This document shows, piece by piece, positions 9,711-22,688 of a stretch of DNA of 64,000 nt. The notes below the pieces were generated by a model. That model was given only the letters and a program-made list of their open reading frames with translations, was not told the DNA's origin and did no database searches. The stretch comes from Diphasiastrum complanatum. Its lineage: Eukaryota; Streptophyta; Lycopodiopsida; Lycopodiales; Lycopodiaceae. The translations under genes were made by a program, and so were the position numbers. Within the stretch, counting starts at the first letter, position 1, and every line of letters starts with the position of its first letter. The DNA lies in the NCBI GenBank assembly GCA_029204225.1, contig CM055099.1:45759193-45823192 (forward strand), given 5' to 3'.

Positions 9711-12700
9711 AGTTACAAATAGTAAGCTCAACTGTGATTGTAGTTTACAGTTATGTACTGTTTCAGTTTGGTAGGCTTTAGTTAAGAAGCCAGCCCCGGG
9801 GGCTTGTCCCAGGCCAATAACGGGAGTTTACCTGTATATAGGCTAAAATGCCACGTAGAGACCAATAGTGAATTTTGTGCATTTATTGGTCTATGCCACG
9901 TGGCGTCCCCATGAAAAGGGGACCTTTACTTGTATATGTATCAGTCTCTTTGTAATAAAGATGCTTTTGCTTTGTGAGCTCTTTTGCTTTATGTGAGCTC
10001 CTCCGTCACTCTGTTACTTGTGGATGATGTTCATGGTTTCGATGGTTGGCAATCAGTCAGTGATTGCATCTCTAATCTGCACTCTCCACTAAATCAAAAT
10101 TTTCGCATAGAATGTTAACTTGGTATCAGAGCCGATAGCCTGTGGAGGAACGTGCATGATCGAAGCTCTTGGAAGAGCAGTTCCATCGACGGTAGCATCA
10201 GAACCGAGCAACGGTAAGGACGCCCTACGAGGTACAGGATGGTCCGGGGTGATTGGTGATGCAAAGCCCTTTGATTCAGTGCATACGGAATAGATTCGTA
10301 GAATCAAAGTTAAAGAAATTTCATAGCAAGTAGGCTATGAGGCAGCTGACGAAAAAGAGCTCATAAAGGTATCAATTCTCAGTGAATTGTGGAGCAGTTT
10401 GTTGCAAACAAGAATTGGGACAGGTCGCTGGACAGCCCGAGTATCTGTAGTGATTCTATTTTCAGAAATCGGATGAAAAGCCGTTCCGAAATCTTGCAAC
10501 AAAGCTGGTTTTTTGTTAGCTGGGGTTTACAGCCAAAAAGTGACGGGTTTTTGGCTGTAGGAGATCAATTTTGGATCTGTAAAAGCCTGGTGAGGTAGAA
10601 AGAGTGCCAAGAGGCATGCTCAGTCATAGAGAGGTGAAGGCACGACTTCCAGTCTTCTGGGGCAGCTATATTCATGGACAGTTAGGGTTTAAAGATAGAA
10701 AATCTCTGATCTTCGTCTATAGGAGATGATTTTCTGATCTGTGAAGCTATGGAGTATAGCGTCAGAGCAGGCCAAACCTGCCTGCAGCTAGCCGTGGAAG
10801 GTCGTGGAAGGCTTGAGGAGTAGGATCAGACTGAGAGCGCGCATGTTTGTACCCCGATCCAACTCTCCATAGCAGAAAACAAGAAGAAAATACACGGAGG
10901 AGATGGCCGCGACCAACAAGGTCTTGCGCGCGTCCAAATAGACTATTGCCTTAGTGTATATTGGTGGCCCGTGGACGCAAAGGGCTATTGGGCCTTCATT
11001 TTCAATAAAAATCTTCATATTAAAATGTGTGAATGGACCCGACTGGTGAATTTGGGATTGAAGGGCAGGAGCTCTTCGAGATGAAGAAATAGTTCATTTT
11101 TTGAACTCATTTTCTAAGGCCACTTTGGAAGGGCCTAACTTTGGCTAGAGGAGGGCTTATGGAATCAAACAAGGGCCATTTTGGAGTCTGTAAAAGCCTG
11201 CACAAAGTTGACGGACAGAGTGACATCGTCAAGGGAGAAATGCATTTTGATGCATTCTTGACACCATTATATGGAGCGGGAGACGAGTGACCCAATGAGG
11301 TACGGTTTTCGCTATTTGGTGACCTATGTGCCAAATTAAGCCCAATTTTGTGCTGTAAATCTGTGGGGTAGATTAGGAAAAGGGCGTGTGCCTATAGCCA
11401 AGGAGCTGTAAAGTGGTTCTCAAGTAGTTTTGAAGAGCCTAAGCACAGTATATTGTGAGGGAGAGCGGAAAGGGCGAAATTGCATTGGAGAAAGCTAGGA
11501 GATGCGGAAAACTTGCAATGAGGCGTCGTGAAACTCTTAATTGGCAGAAATTGAGAGAGGAAAACCAACCACAGGAGAGAGCCAGACATGGTTCCGCATT
11601 ATGCTGACGGACATGGTGAAATAATTCATGTCTACTGATTCAACTTTCTGGAAGTTCGAACTAACCAGAGGACATCTCAGGAAAGATGCGTGGAGCTTTG
11701 GATGCATGATTGTTGTAGCAGTGGATCTACCTATGGCAAAGGTGTATGGCACAGGAGGATATTTTCTTCAACAAGCAGTGATCATCAGTTGATATGTTTG
11801 TCATTTGTGTTGGTTGCATGAATGTGATTGCTTGCATGTGACTTTGTCATGAGAGTCTTTTGTGACTAGACGTAGATCTAAGTTGGAGTTTGATTCGCTA
11901 TGCATTTGCTACTGAAAGAAAAACAAAGTACTCATTTGATGCTCAGTGACTTGTTGACATGTCTACTAGCTGATTTTCTGGTGAGGGTATATTCTTAGTG
12001 GCAGTAAGATTTCCTCAGGTTGAGCCATAGTCGCTCATTGTTATCAGCGTTATGAGTTTGTCTTGTAAGCGTCTGATAGGATGTCAGCCTAGTAAGATGG
12101 AGGATGATAATCTCATGGTGGCAGTGAGGTTTCCTCAGTGTGAGTCTTGTGTCTCATGTGGTCCGCTTGTGTTTCAAGTTGGATGGTGAACAAGTCAAGT
12201 TCAGAGTGTGGCAGGCTCTTGTTGAGAGCATGGTGTTTGGTTGATACTTTGTGAGTCAAGTGCTTTGACTGTGTACTTGAGTGTCAGTCGAGTACAGGTA
12301 GCAGGAAAATTGCATATGATCTATACGGACACTCCATGACATGGCTACACATTTTTATTCTGATACTGTTATCACATTTGAGCTTAGATTTGATCTGATT
12401 TATTTATGCAAGCTTCAAATGTGATACTGTAATAAGTGTACAATTAGGTTGATACTTAAACCACACTTGAGCTTAAGAGAGGGAGTTAGAAATAGTAAGC
12501 TCAACTGTGATTGTAGTTTACAGTTATACACTATTTCAATTTGGTAGGCTTTAGTTAAGAAGCTAGCCCGGGGGGCTTGTCCCAGGCCAATAACGGGAGT
12601 TTACCTGTATATAGGCTAAAATGCCACGTAGAGACCAATAGTGAATTTTGGGCATTTATTAGGTCTATGCCACGTGGCATCCCCATGAAAAGGGGACCTT

Positions 12701-12872
12701 TACTTGTATATGTATCAGTCTCTTTGTAATAAAGATGCTTTTGCTTTGTGAGCTCTTTTGCTTTATGTGAGCTCCTCCGTCACTCTGTTACTTGTGGATG
12801 ATGTTCAGTCAGTGATTGCATCTCTAATCTGCACTCTCCACTAGATCAAAATTTCCGCATAGAATGTTAACT
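9711..12872 (+). mobile_element. LARD A: complete non-coding LTR retrotransposon with AGTT...AACT ends
   Basis: Two LTRs (9711-10120 and 12484-12872) bracket a 2.36-kb interior without any gag or pol frame. The LTRs differ by about a dozen substitutions and one 22-bp indel (absent from the 3' LTR), so the insertion is fairly young. Both LTRs begin AGTTA and end TAACT rather than TG...CA. The primer site TGGTATCAGAGCC (10121-10133, initiator-Met tRNA type) follows the 5' LTR directly, and a purine tract AAGAGAGGG precedes the 3' LTR. The 5-bp duplication AGAAG is found at 9706-9710 and 12873-12877. Non-autonomous: it needs proteins supplied by another element. Confidence 0.93.
10121..10133 (+). 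promoter_or_regulatory. primer-binding site of LARD A
   Basis: TGGTATCAGAGCC, matching the 3' end complement of initiator methionine tRNA, immediately follows the 5' LTR end TAACT with no spacer. Confidence 0.9.
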
Positions 12873-13128
12873 AGAAGTCCATTTAAAGGGCTAAAACTCA
12901 AATTTGAGGTAATCAAGATAAGTGAAACCTTTCTGAGTTTCTAGGTTCAAATCAAAACCAATTTTCTTGAGGATTGTTTTGTAGAAATCTTGTTCTTCTG
13001 AATCAAGATCAAGGGGATCTTGCCACTTGTGTCTTTGTGAACATCAAGTGAGTTGTTAGTGAGGCAAATTTTGGAAAAGAGCTTAGGAAGGGCCAACAAG
13101 TACATCGTAAGTACAAGTCATTAGGGAG

Positions 13129-14086
13129 ATGGGAACCATTGGTGGATTTCTTCTTGGATCTAGTGAGAGGTTAAATTCTACAAACTACTCAACATGGAAA
13201 GTGAGGATGAAATCACTCTTAGTGATCCAAGACCTCTTTGATATTGTCCTAGAAGAAGAGGATGAGCCTCTTGGAGGACAAGAATTGGTTAGATACATGA
13301 AGAAGGCAAGACTAGCACTTCATAGCATCAAAATGAATGTTAGTGATGACCTCTTGAAGGAGGTAGCCTCTTGCACATCGGCCAAGTAAGCTTGGGATTC
13401 TTTAAAAGCTATATATGTATACAAAAACACTTCAAGAGTTCTTATGATAAGAAACCAAATCTTACAAAGCATGAGGAGAAGTGATGAAAGTGCACAAGTG
13501 TATGGGCTAAGGATCAAGTCTCTCAACAAAGAATTGGCCTCTATTGGTGAGAAGATCCTTGATATTGAGCTTGTACAAGTGATTCTCAATGGCTTAGGAG
13601 ATGAGTTCTCAAATTTGGTTCAATGTTTTTCCATCCAAGACACTTTGCCATCTATTTGATAAGCTCCATAGTGTGCTTGTGGCTGAAGAGTGTAGGATGC
13701 TCCATGCAAAAGCAAGGATGAGTTCCTTATCATTGCAAGAAGGAGATGAGAGAGTAGATTTCTCATTCAAGGGAAAGAAGAAGACCAATGGATCCAAGAA
13801 GGATCGAGCAAAGGAGGCCAAGGAGGAGGATCAAGAATTAAGTTCAAGGGCAAAGGACAAGTCAAAGCTAAAATGCTTCTTTTGTGGAAAGAAGAGGCAT
13901 TTTGCATCCGAATTCTACAAGAGGCAAAGAGCACAAAAGGAGGAGGACAAACATGGAAACCATGCACATGAAGATGAGGGGGGTGGAGGAGATGTATCTT
14001 TTATGGCATCTACATCCTCACCAACAAGCAATACCAATTCATGTTGGAGGGTTTGCAGATCCCAAGGCAACCCTAACCCTAGTTAA
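13129..14086 (+). pseudogene. Ty1/copia gag, broken and truncated
   Basis: Gag forms the retrotransposon particle and binds its RNA. The frame starts ATG 13129 with the copia gag N-terminus (STWKVRMKSLL). A TAA-type stop follows CTSAK (13387-13389), then the same family sequence resumes (from about 13390) to TLPSI, where a frameshift near 13660 moves it to the frame ending at 14086. The zinc knuckle reads CFFCGKKRHFASEF: the last cysteine of the CX2CX4HX4C finger is phenylalanine. The protease and all of pol are missing; other sequence begins near 14050. It is closely related to the copia gag at the right edge of the window (63.3-64 kb). Confidence 0.88.
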
Positions 14087-14780
14087 TAAGTGAGAGGGAT
14101 TTGGCACCTTGTGTGTGTTAGTCCAATCCGATGATCACATAGAGATTTGATTAGTTACAAGTTAATAATAGGACTTTAGGCCTTTTTGCGAGACTTTTAA
14201 TGTCGTAGGGCCTAAATGTCAAGTTAGTGAATAAAGTTGGGTTTCCCTCCGATTTGAATGGTTCTCACTCTTTTTTAAATTTGAATAATTAGGGAAGTAG
14301 AAATGGACCAATAGGATTCAAAGGCCAGGGTCCTCCTCACTATTATAAAACGGGACCAACTCGAGTTTCCTACACATGTAGATATCTTCATTTCAAGAAA
14401 GCAGATTGGTTCTCTTGAGAAATGGATTTATGAATAACACTTTTCCTCCATCTCTCATGCTTTTATTGTGTTTTGCTAATTGTTGGATCTGATTGTTATT
14501 GGGATTGCATGTTTTTATACTTTTTAAGAGAGAGAAAGGGAGAGGGAGAGAAAGAGTAAGCTATCTTCATTGTGGATCTAGTGTTAATGGAATAGTGTTA
14601 ATGCTTAGGGTTAATGGATGATAGAGTTAGATGTGAATCTTCCATTCATGCTAAAATCTGAACTATGCTATCGCTCTCATGGTAACAAATCTACGCGTGA
14701 CAACTAACTTCATCTCCTTGATGCTAGATTGATTAGATCTTGGGTTGAGGATAGGCAAGGAGAGAAACCCACTACAATTT

Positions 14781-14798
14781 TGGCACCGTTGTCGGGGA
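14781..14798 (+). promoter_or_regulatory. primer-binding site of G1
   Basis: TGGCACCGTTGTCGGGGA, four bases after the LTR end ACTACA; a two-base variant of the TGGCGCCGTTGCCGGGGA site common in plant gypsy elements. Confidence 0.85.
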
Positions 14799-15144
14799 GC
14801 TACGCCAATTTTTCAATTTGTAGCATATTTGTTGGATGGTTAGCTTGCATTAGACATCTTGTCGTGGTATGAATAGTGTGAAATATGCATTTAGGGTTAG
14901 TTTGGGAGTGATTTTGCCTGATTTGAGTGGATTTTCTTGTTTGAAATTTAATCTGATTGTGGAACAGAAAAAGCTATTCAGATCACCAATCTTAAGATCC
15001 ATTTGGATCTGAGATATTGAAAAAAACAACAAAAATCGATTAAATTTGTTAGATGGTGGTCAAAAGAAGACAAAAATCGTTATCAGAGCTGATACTTTTT
15101 ACCCTCTTTTAGAAAATGTTTGCTAAGTTGTAGGCACATTCAGT

Positions 15145-15765
15145 TTTGATCATAGAACCTTCAGTTCGAAGGGCGAACAATACTTCCCAGCAAATTTTCA
15201 GAAACATCAGAAAGACCATCAAAAAACATAAAAAAATCACCAAAATCCTAAAATTACAAAAATGAACATTCGTCCGATTCACTATGCATAGGTTTGATTC
15301 AGATCTATCTACTGCCAGATCGACGAAGAATTATATCAGAAATAGAAGGTTTCTCAAAGGATCAGTTGTCATATTGTCATATTTTTGTCAAAAAAGTCTC
15401 TTTTTTGCAAAAATACCAGTATTACTCTTGATTCTTTGCCAGAACCTTCACTGAGTTTTCAGATCATTCTATTTATAGTAAATTACTATTTTTGAGTTCG
15501 GCGAACATTCATCCTATCCAGATATTTTATCCTCGCCAAACTATAGAAACTGTATTTTTGTGTGCCAGAAACCTTCGCCAGTTCTACCCTAGCTTTATAT
15601 GTCTCAGATTTTGAGTCTGAGAGTTCGGCGAAGGTTATTTCCAAAGAATTTGATTAGAGAGTTTTATTTGTTTATTTATTTTTTATTTTTTCCAAAAATA
15701 ATCTTGTTGAACCTTCGTCGAGTGAATCTTCGCCTAGGGAACCTTCGCCAGTTCTATTTTTAGGT
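15145..15765 (+). repeat. G1 leader: dispersed ACCTTCGCC / GGCGAAGGT motifs
   Basis: Between primer site and gag, the motif GAACCTTCGCCAG or its reverse complement (GGCGAAGGTT, GGCGAAC) occurs about eight times, for example near 15170, 15441, 15500, 15569, 15623, 15711 and 15742. Both orientations alternate, so the RNA could fold into hairpins. Confidence 0.7.
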
Positions 15766-16009
15766 TCTAATATTTCAAATCAAGTCCCTGTCAAATTTCG
15801 GGTCAAATCTAATACAGTCTAATTTTGTTTCTGAATTTTTTTTTTTTTTCATTTTTGAGAAGTATCCATTGGTTGAATTTCGGACTTTTTTTCACGATAT
15901 AGGAATTTGATTCTTGTCAAGTTGAAGAGATCTAGCAGATCTGATCTGAGATGGTTTTGATTAAAAATCTAGATCCAATCTCATTGTTTGCTTGATTTAA
16001 TCTGTAAAG

Positions 16010-16950
16010 ATGGCTGCCCCTGGAGGTGCTCCTTAGGAAGTCAATCCAATCATTGTTAGAAGAGCAACCCATTTGGATCTACCCAAATACAATGGATTAA
16101 CAGATCCAGTTAGATTTCTTCAGATCTATTCTGAATCTTGTGAAGTCTATGGCGAAATTTTTCCCCAGGATAAACTTAAGCTTTTTCCTATGGCCTTAAC
16201 AGACGCAGCACAAGATTGGTACTATAATCAAGATAAAACTGAGCGTACAGATTGGGAGACTGTTAAACGAGCCCTTATCACATGGTTCAAATCTCGAAAG
16301 TTTATGGAAGACCCTTTCCTACTTTTAAGTAGAATTAAGATGGGAAAGCGGGAAATGGTTCGAGATCATATTAAACAGGTAAAACGCCTCAGATTTGAGT
16401 GCGAAGCTGAATTGATTAACGAAAATGCCATGATTATGTGATTTTTGTCAGGTTTACCTAAAAGGATCAGACGTGAGCTGAAACACTATAATGAGTATGC
16501 ACTTTTGCAAAATGCTATGGATGATGCAATTCGGGAGGAGGATGAAGATTCAGATGATGAGCCGAATATCAGTATGTTGCCTTATACAGCAGGCAGACCA
16601 CTACAACATCCACCACTATTGCATCAACGAATGTCAACACTCATGCAAAAATGATGCTCAATGAGTTCGAGAAGCTCGGGAAGAACTAGCAGAAACAGAT
16701 GGAAAAGTTGGAGTCGCAATTCGATGAGAAGATCAAAGCATTGAAAGATTTCCATGAATAAGCGAACAAGGAACCTGAGAAGTTTGCAAAGACTTTTCCA
16801 ACCAGAGAAAATGTCTAGTGTTCTATTTGTATAAGAAATCACACAGTGAATAAGTGTCCTCAATTGAAAAAATGAATGGAAATCAATATATGCCATTTGT
16901 GTAATTCGCCTGATCATGAGACTGCTATTTGCAATTTCAATCCTTGGATA
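16010..16950 (+). pseudogene. G1 gypsy gag
   Basis: Starts ATG 16010; a TAG at 16034 interrupts eight codons in. Retrotransposon gag domain follows: the LDLPKYNG start, LFPMALTDAAQDWYY, RALITWFKSRKFMEDPF and KMGKREMVRDHIKQVKRLRFEC. A stop at 16439 interrupts before FLSGLPKRIRRELK. Degraded zinc knuckles CSICIRNHTVNKC and CHLCNSPDHETAIC lie near 16818-16935, with further stops between. Clearly non-functional. Confidence 0.88.
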
Positions 16951-17289
16951 ATTCAGCAATGGTATGCCCAGATGGGATATCGAGAATCACATTATGGAGA
17001 AAATCCGACAGCTAGACCTTGACAATCTGCTCTTGGATACCCGGAACGGTTAGCCTTACCTGCCCCACCAAAGCACTCCGCTCCTCCTGCCAATTTGATG
17101 GAACCAGAACCTTACAAAAGTGCCGAGCAATGGAACTATGTTAATGATCAAGAAGGTGGATCTTCAGAACAATATGCTATTTATGTTGCCTCGCAACAAC
17201 AAGCATCTAGAAACTAGACCAGAGCACCACTTGGATGTTTCACATGTGGAGAAAATCCGAACTCAAGCTGAACCAGAAGTTCATTAGGA

Positions 17290-17715
17290 GCCACTTTTTT
17301 GTGTTGGATTTGAAGAATGTAATGAAGTACTCCATGTCAGAGCATCTTGGGAAAGTGAACAAAAAAATATTACCCTGCTGATACAACATAGACAATTTCC
17401 TAATGAAGCAGCTGTGATAGATGTCAGTTCGGGAGTTAACCTGATTTCTACAAAGTTATGTGCAAAATGGGGCCTCACAAAGATAAAGCCTGTGACTTTT
17501 GCCATTAAGCTAGCTGATTCGTCCGTGAGGAATGGTTGAAGATATACATGTCAGAATTGTCGGAGTACAGTTTGTCATTACTTTCGTAGTAATGGAATTA
17601 CCAGAAGCACCAAAAGTCTATCGAGTCCTATTGGGACGCCCATGGTTACGAGTTGCGCAAGTAATTCACAACCTGGGTACCGGAAAAATCATTTTTGAAA
17701 TCGTGAACGTGCAGT
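17290..17715 (+). pseudogene. G1 gypsy aspartic protease
   Basis: The retropepsin-like active-site region reads AAVIDVSSGVNLIS, where the family has a D-x-G-S type triad, and the C-terminal LLGRPWLR motif is present. A frameshift near 17530 separates the two halves. The altered triad suggests loss of activity. Confidence 0.75.
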
Positions 17716-17749
17716 CAAGGTTGATCCTGCAACTTGGACTATCAAACCA

Positions 17750-18700
17750 GTGGTTCAAAAAGAGGATGATGATTCATCAACAATGGATTATACTTGTGAC
17801 CGACCAGAAAAAAATTTGGGAGTTTATTACGATTCTCAAACCGATACTGTCAACTGGAATGAAGCTCTTGCAACAATTGGCTGTACATCAGGATATATGT
17901 GTCAACAAGATAATCAGTCAGATTTGAGCAAAATTTCATTATTGGATCGAACCGTGGATACACCGATCACTTTTCTATTGAATGTGCTGAATGTAGCTTG
18001 GATATCAACGGAACCTATACCAAATCCGATTGAAGATGAACTCATTCTTGTGAGCCATGCCTTGACTTATGATGACAATGTAGAACTTACTGATGAGCAG
18101 ATTCTAAATCATATGGATCCGACTAGATTTGGAGTGCATAATATTTCTGATGAACCAACAATAAAACTGCCAAAAGTAGTTATATTGAAGGAAGATAGGA
18201 TCACAGGGTCATTGATGAAGAAACAAGCCAAGCAACATTATAATACAGTCCTAAAATGGGAAACCTCCTCAAAAGATTGATTCAAAGAATGTGCCACCCT
18301 TACTGGATAAAGACAAAGGAAAAGTTAAGGATGATTCTACAAGTCAGAGTTCTAGTAAGACATCATTGTCTAGGAAGTCTTCACCTTCGAAGAAGAGTTT
18401 ATCTTCTCATAAGACATCACCTCCACGATCAATTCCTGCTAAGAAGGCTAAGCGAAGATCCAAGACAAGTCCTTTTGACAAAGAACAAGTAGATGTAGTC
18501 CAACACGATATGCTCGAACATTTTAAACGTTATACATTGGATGATGTGGTTATCATGTTACCCAAAGCACTTCGTGAACCCAAAGAATAGGTGCCACAAT
18601 TGAAAGATGCTTACGATGGCCCAGCTACACAAGTTATGAATCTTGCTGAACTAGGAGGACCAGAAAAGATTGTACAAGTTGGATCACAACTTAATTCTGA
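17750..18700 (+). other. G1 spacer between protease and reverse transcriptase
   Basis: Open frame 17750-18280, then a second frame to 18590 rich in Ser, Lys and Pro. This is the poorly conserved linker usual between protease and reverse transcriptase; no domain recognised. Confidence 0.5.
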
Positions 18701-18734
18701 ATAGTTTCAAGCACTTCGAACGTTACTTATTAAG

Positions 18735-19910
18735 TATCAAGATTGCTTTGCATGGACTTATCAAGATCTGAAGGGTGTTTGATGCGGTTCCAAAGGTTAC
18801 AAAGTTCTATCGATGTAATCCTAATGTTGCAGATCTGATAAAGAAAGAGCTTCAGAGACTGCTTGATGTCGATTTCATCTATGAGATCGAGCATACCGAA
18901 TGGGTTTCACCGATTGCATTTTTTCTAAGAAGAATGAGAAATTGAAAATTTGTGTGAATCTCAAGGCTTTGAACAAAGTGACACGGAAGGATCACTTTCC
19001 GTTACCTTTTACTGAAAGAATTTTGGACCGCCTTGCTGGAGTGGAAGCTTATAGTTTTCTGGATGGATTTAGTGGTTACAACTAGGTCAAGATTGCACCT
19101 ACAGATCATCACAAAACAGCTTTTGCAACAGAATGGAGCACCTATGCTTACAAAGTAATGTCGTTTGGACTCTGTAATGCACCAAGTTCGTTCCAAAGAG
19201 TAATACAATTTGCTTTTAAAGATTATCTATAGAAATTCCTTGAAATTTACTTGGATGACCTTGGAGTCCATAATAGCACAAATATAGACCACTTGGATCA
19301 AATTTTGAAAGATGTCGCAAGTATCAAATTTTCCTAAATCTAGAAAAATGTCAGATATGGGTTTCCTATAGAGTTGTGCTTGGGCATGTGATATCGAGAC
19401 ATGGCATTGCCACAAACTATTCTAAAATCAAGATTATTGTGGAATTGCCACTGCCAACAACAATTCGTGAAGTTTATGTGTTTATGGGTCATGCGAACTA
19501 CTATCGAATTCTTATTATCTTCTTTGCAGATTTAGCAAGACCTATATACAAACTGACTATTGTTCCTATTTGGACAATAGAGGCATTAGAAGCCTTTGAA
19601 AAATTAAAAAAAATATTAATTTCAGCACCAATACTGCGTTCTCCAGATTGAACAATTGAGTTTCATGTTCACACTGATGCCTCGAAATATGCAATTGGAT
19701 TAGTTTTGACGTAGCCAGGTGACTATAAGAAGGACTATCCAATACGATTTGCAAGCAGACAGCTTATAGATTCGGAGAAGAACTATTCAACAACATAACG
19801 TGAAGCGTTAGTCATGATTTTTTTTGTACAAAAATTTCGTCATTCCCTCATGGACATTTTGCATTTTATACGAATCACCAGCCGTTACTTTACTTGGTAA
19901 ATGAGACGTG
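18735..19910 (+). pseudogene. G1 gypsy reverse transcriptase and RNase H
   Basis: Reverse transcriptase segments occur in several frames: ELQRLLDVDFIYEIEH, WVSPIAF, ALNKVTRKDHFPLPF, AYSFLDGFSGYN, HHKTAFATEWSTYAYKVMSF and a YLDD active site near 19248. The RNase H part near 19660-19900 shows FHVHTDASKYAIG and KKDYPIRFASRQL. At least six stops or frameshifts. Confidence 0.88.
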
Positions 19911-19959
19911 CAATACTGGGCGTATTGCAAGATGGTCACTACTATTGACTAAATTTGAC

Positions 19960-20458
19960 TTTCGAATTGTGGTTTAAATGGGAAAGCAACATTATCTAGC
20001 CGACCACGTTTTGCGAATAGAATCCGCACCAGTTCATACTGAAGTGGATGATGAATTACCAGACGCTGCATTATTCTATGTAGAAGCAGTACATGAGTGG
20101 ACAGCGAATATTGTTGAGTATCTGATGCTAGGACAACCGAATGACTCTTTGACAAAAGTATAGAAGAGACAATTAAATCATTAGGCTCAACCTTATCAAT
20201 TGATTGCAGGACAATTGTATCGTCGTGGATCAGACAATATCTACGTAGATGTATTTTACCGCATGAAATATCAGATTTAATCACATTTTCACATGATGGC
20301 ATGGGCGGAGAACACTTCTCTACAAATATTACTGCTCGCAAAGTTTTGCAATCAGGTTGTTGGTGGCCTACGCTAGGACAAAGAAAATTATATTCAGACA
20401 TGTGATGTTTGCCAGTGAACATGACGACCTACTAGACAGAACTATAAACTCTTACATC
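19960..20458 (+). pseudogene. G1 gypsy integrase N-terminus, truncated
   Basis: Coding traces of the linker (MGKQHYLADHVLR) and of the zinc-binding integrase domain: HEISDLITFSHDGMGGEHF with KVLQSGCWWPTL. The catalytic core is absent because the LARD B LTR begins at 20459. Confidence 0.8.
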
Positions 20459-21862
20459 AGTTGAAATTCCGATAGAATCTAGTGCAGTATGCAGATCACA
20501 TCACACAATCACCATAGCCACTCCTCACAAGCTCTCAAAGATGGCACATCAAAAATTTAGTCTATTATGAAGAAACACTGTACATATAGCAAAGCCCCAA
20601 ACTGCATGGGCTCAACAGGAGTCACTAAACTGGCCTACCACCTGCCAAACTAGAGTTAGGCCCAATATGGCCACATATACTGACAAACCCAGGACATGCC
20701 CCTGAGTATAGCATAATGAACTCAAAATCACTATACAAGCTAATTTCTTCCTATGTGTGGCTACCCGGCTAACCCAAGTAGCCATCTACGGGATCAGTGC
20801 TCAATCAATATATCCTAACGGGTAACATCCCGAGAACAACCATATACAGTAAACCAAATAAACTGTACACTAATTACATCATGACATTTAGAGCTTATAC
20901 TAATGAATCAGATCACAAACTGATTTCTAACTCTCTCCTTTAAGCTCAAATGTGATGAAAAACAATATATTGTAGCAGCGTCTAGAGTGTCCAAAAGATG
21001 TTATGCATATCACAGCTACTATGTGCTTGACTCACACTCAAGCACACCAACAAACCACCAGGTTTGACTCACAAAGTATAATGTAAACACAATGCTCATA
21101 CAAAGAGTCTACGATACTCTCGACCAACTGACTTGTCCCTATCCAATTTGAAACACAAGTGGACCACATGAGAGACATGGCTTAAACTGAGGAAATCTCA
21201 CTGCCACCATGAGACTTACATCCTCCATCTAGCTAGGCTGACATCCTATCAGACACTTACAAGCACAAACTTGTAAAGCTGACATAAATGAGTGACTGAG
21301 GCTCAACCTGAGAAAATCTTACTGCCACCACAAGATTGCACCCTCACCAGATAAACAACTAGTAGACATAATGACAAGTCAAAGAGCCTAAAATGACTAC
21401 TTTGTTTCACTGTAGCAAATGCACAACCACATACGACTCCGACTCAGATCTAGACTCCCTTGACAAGGCAACATGCAAGCCCACACACACTCATGCAAAC
21501 CAACACAAATGATAAAGCGTCAAATACATGACCAAGGCCTGCCCATAAGTGATATCCTGTCGTACCAACACTTGCGCCACCTGTAGATCCACTGCTACAC
21601 CACTGGTCACCAAATCAGGTCCTCAACCATGGCCTACACCTGTAACCAAGATGCCCTCATGTCCAACCATATCACATAGATCAACCATCTCGAACCAATG
21701 AGCGCTCCAAGCCTCATCCCTGATGTATCTCCCAAACAAAGTTATGCTCCAAGCCGCTTTGCCCTGACATCCTGTCCAATAAGTCCTGAAAGCTGATCCC
21801 CATCCATTCCCCATGCTCCAAGCACAAGAGTCTAAAAAAGGACTCAATGAATGAATGTACGC
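20459..21862 (-). mobile_element. LARD B: 3' LTR and part of interior
   Basis: Minus-strand LTR at 20459-20932 (474 bp), beginning AGTTAGAAATC and ending GGAATTTCAACT. On the right lies the purine tract (CTCTCTCCTTTAAG on the + strand) and then non-coding interior homologous to the other LARD copies and, in part, to LARD A. The interior stops at 21862 where a G2 gypsy LTR begins; primer site and 5' LTR are absent. Confidence 0.88.
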
Positions 21863-22688
21863 TGTTGGGGGTATTCCCAACAAAGTGTAAATAAATAAAA
21901 TCATCCAATAAAATGTGTTGCAAGGGCATGACATCCTGCGTATATAAGCCCATGGCCCAATGAGCACGCAAGTGAAGTTGTAAATAAAATAATAGACTTG
22001 GGCCCGTTGTCATTAAAATAAAACTTGAGGCCCAAAGTCAATTCTAAACTTAGAGTTTACTTTTTAGAGTTGGGTCCAATTTTGGACTCACATGAATCTT
22101 TTGATTTTCAATGTACTTTTTGTGGACCCTTGGATCAAGTTGGGTCCAAGATGAATGGATAGGATCAATGTGGATATTAGCCAATAGGATTGAGGGGCAA
22201 GGGCCTTCTCCATTTTATAAAAAGGCACCATTTGTACACTATTTTCATGCTTAATAGAGAGGAGGAGACTCTACCATTTTGAGAGCTCAAACATCCTCAT
22301 TTGCTAATCAATCTTGCTTATGCTATTGTTGTGATTGCTTGTTATTTTCATTTCCCATGCTTTTTGGTTATGCTAGTTAGGGTTTTTCCATAAGCAATGA
22401 CATTGAGCATTTGAACTAGCCTCCATCTCATCTCTCTCTCTCTCTCTCTTTCTCTCTTCTCTTCTCTCTTCCTCTCCTTTTCTATCTCCTTCCTTCACCC
22501 AAATCATGATGAATGTTAGTGTAGAGGAGTAGAGTTAAGGGAGAGTAGTGTTAGTGGTGAATAGAGTTAGGGAGGAAGTAGAAAACTAACTAAATTTAGC
22601 ATCTATGCATAGTTAGGTACTTATCCAGTGATCTAACCCTTGTTGACAGGCGAGAGGGCTATATTACGCAAGATCTTTAACTCTACAG

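Larger units (their letters stand above)
14160..20458 (+). mobile_element. Ty3/gypsy element, family G1, decayed, cut by LARD B
   Basis: Order: LTR (start not fixed, about 14160, to 14776, ending ACTACA), primer site, leader with motif array, gag, protease, reverse transcriptase, RNase H, integrase zinc domain. The integrase stops at 20458, where the LARD B LTR begins. Many stops and frameshifts; not autonomous. The primer site suggests the non-chromoviral (Athila/Tat-like) branch, which is tentative. Confidence 0.85.
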
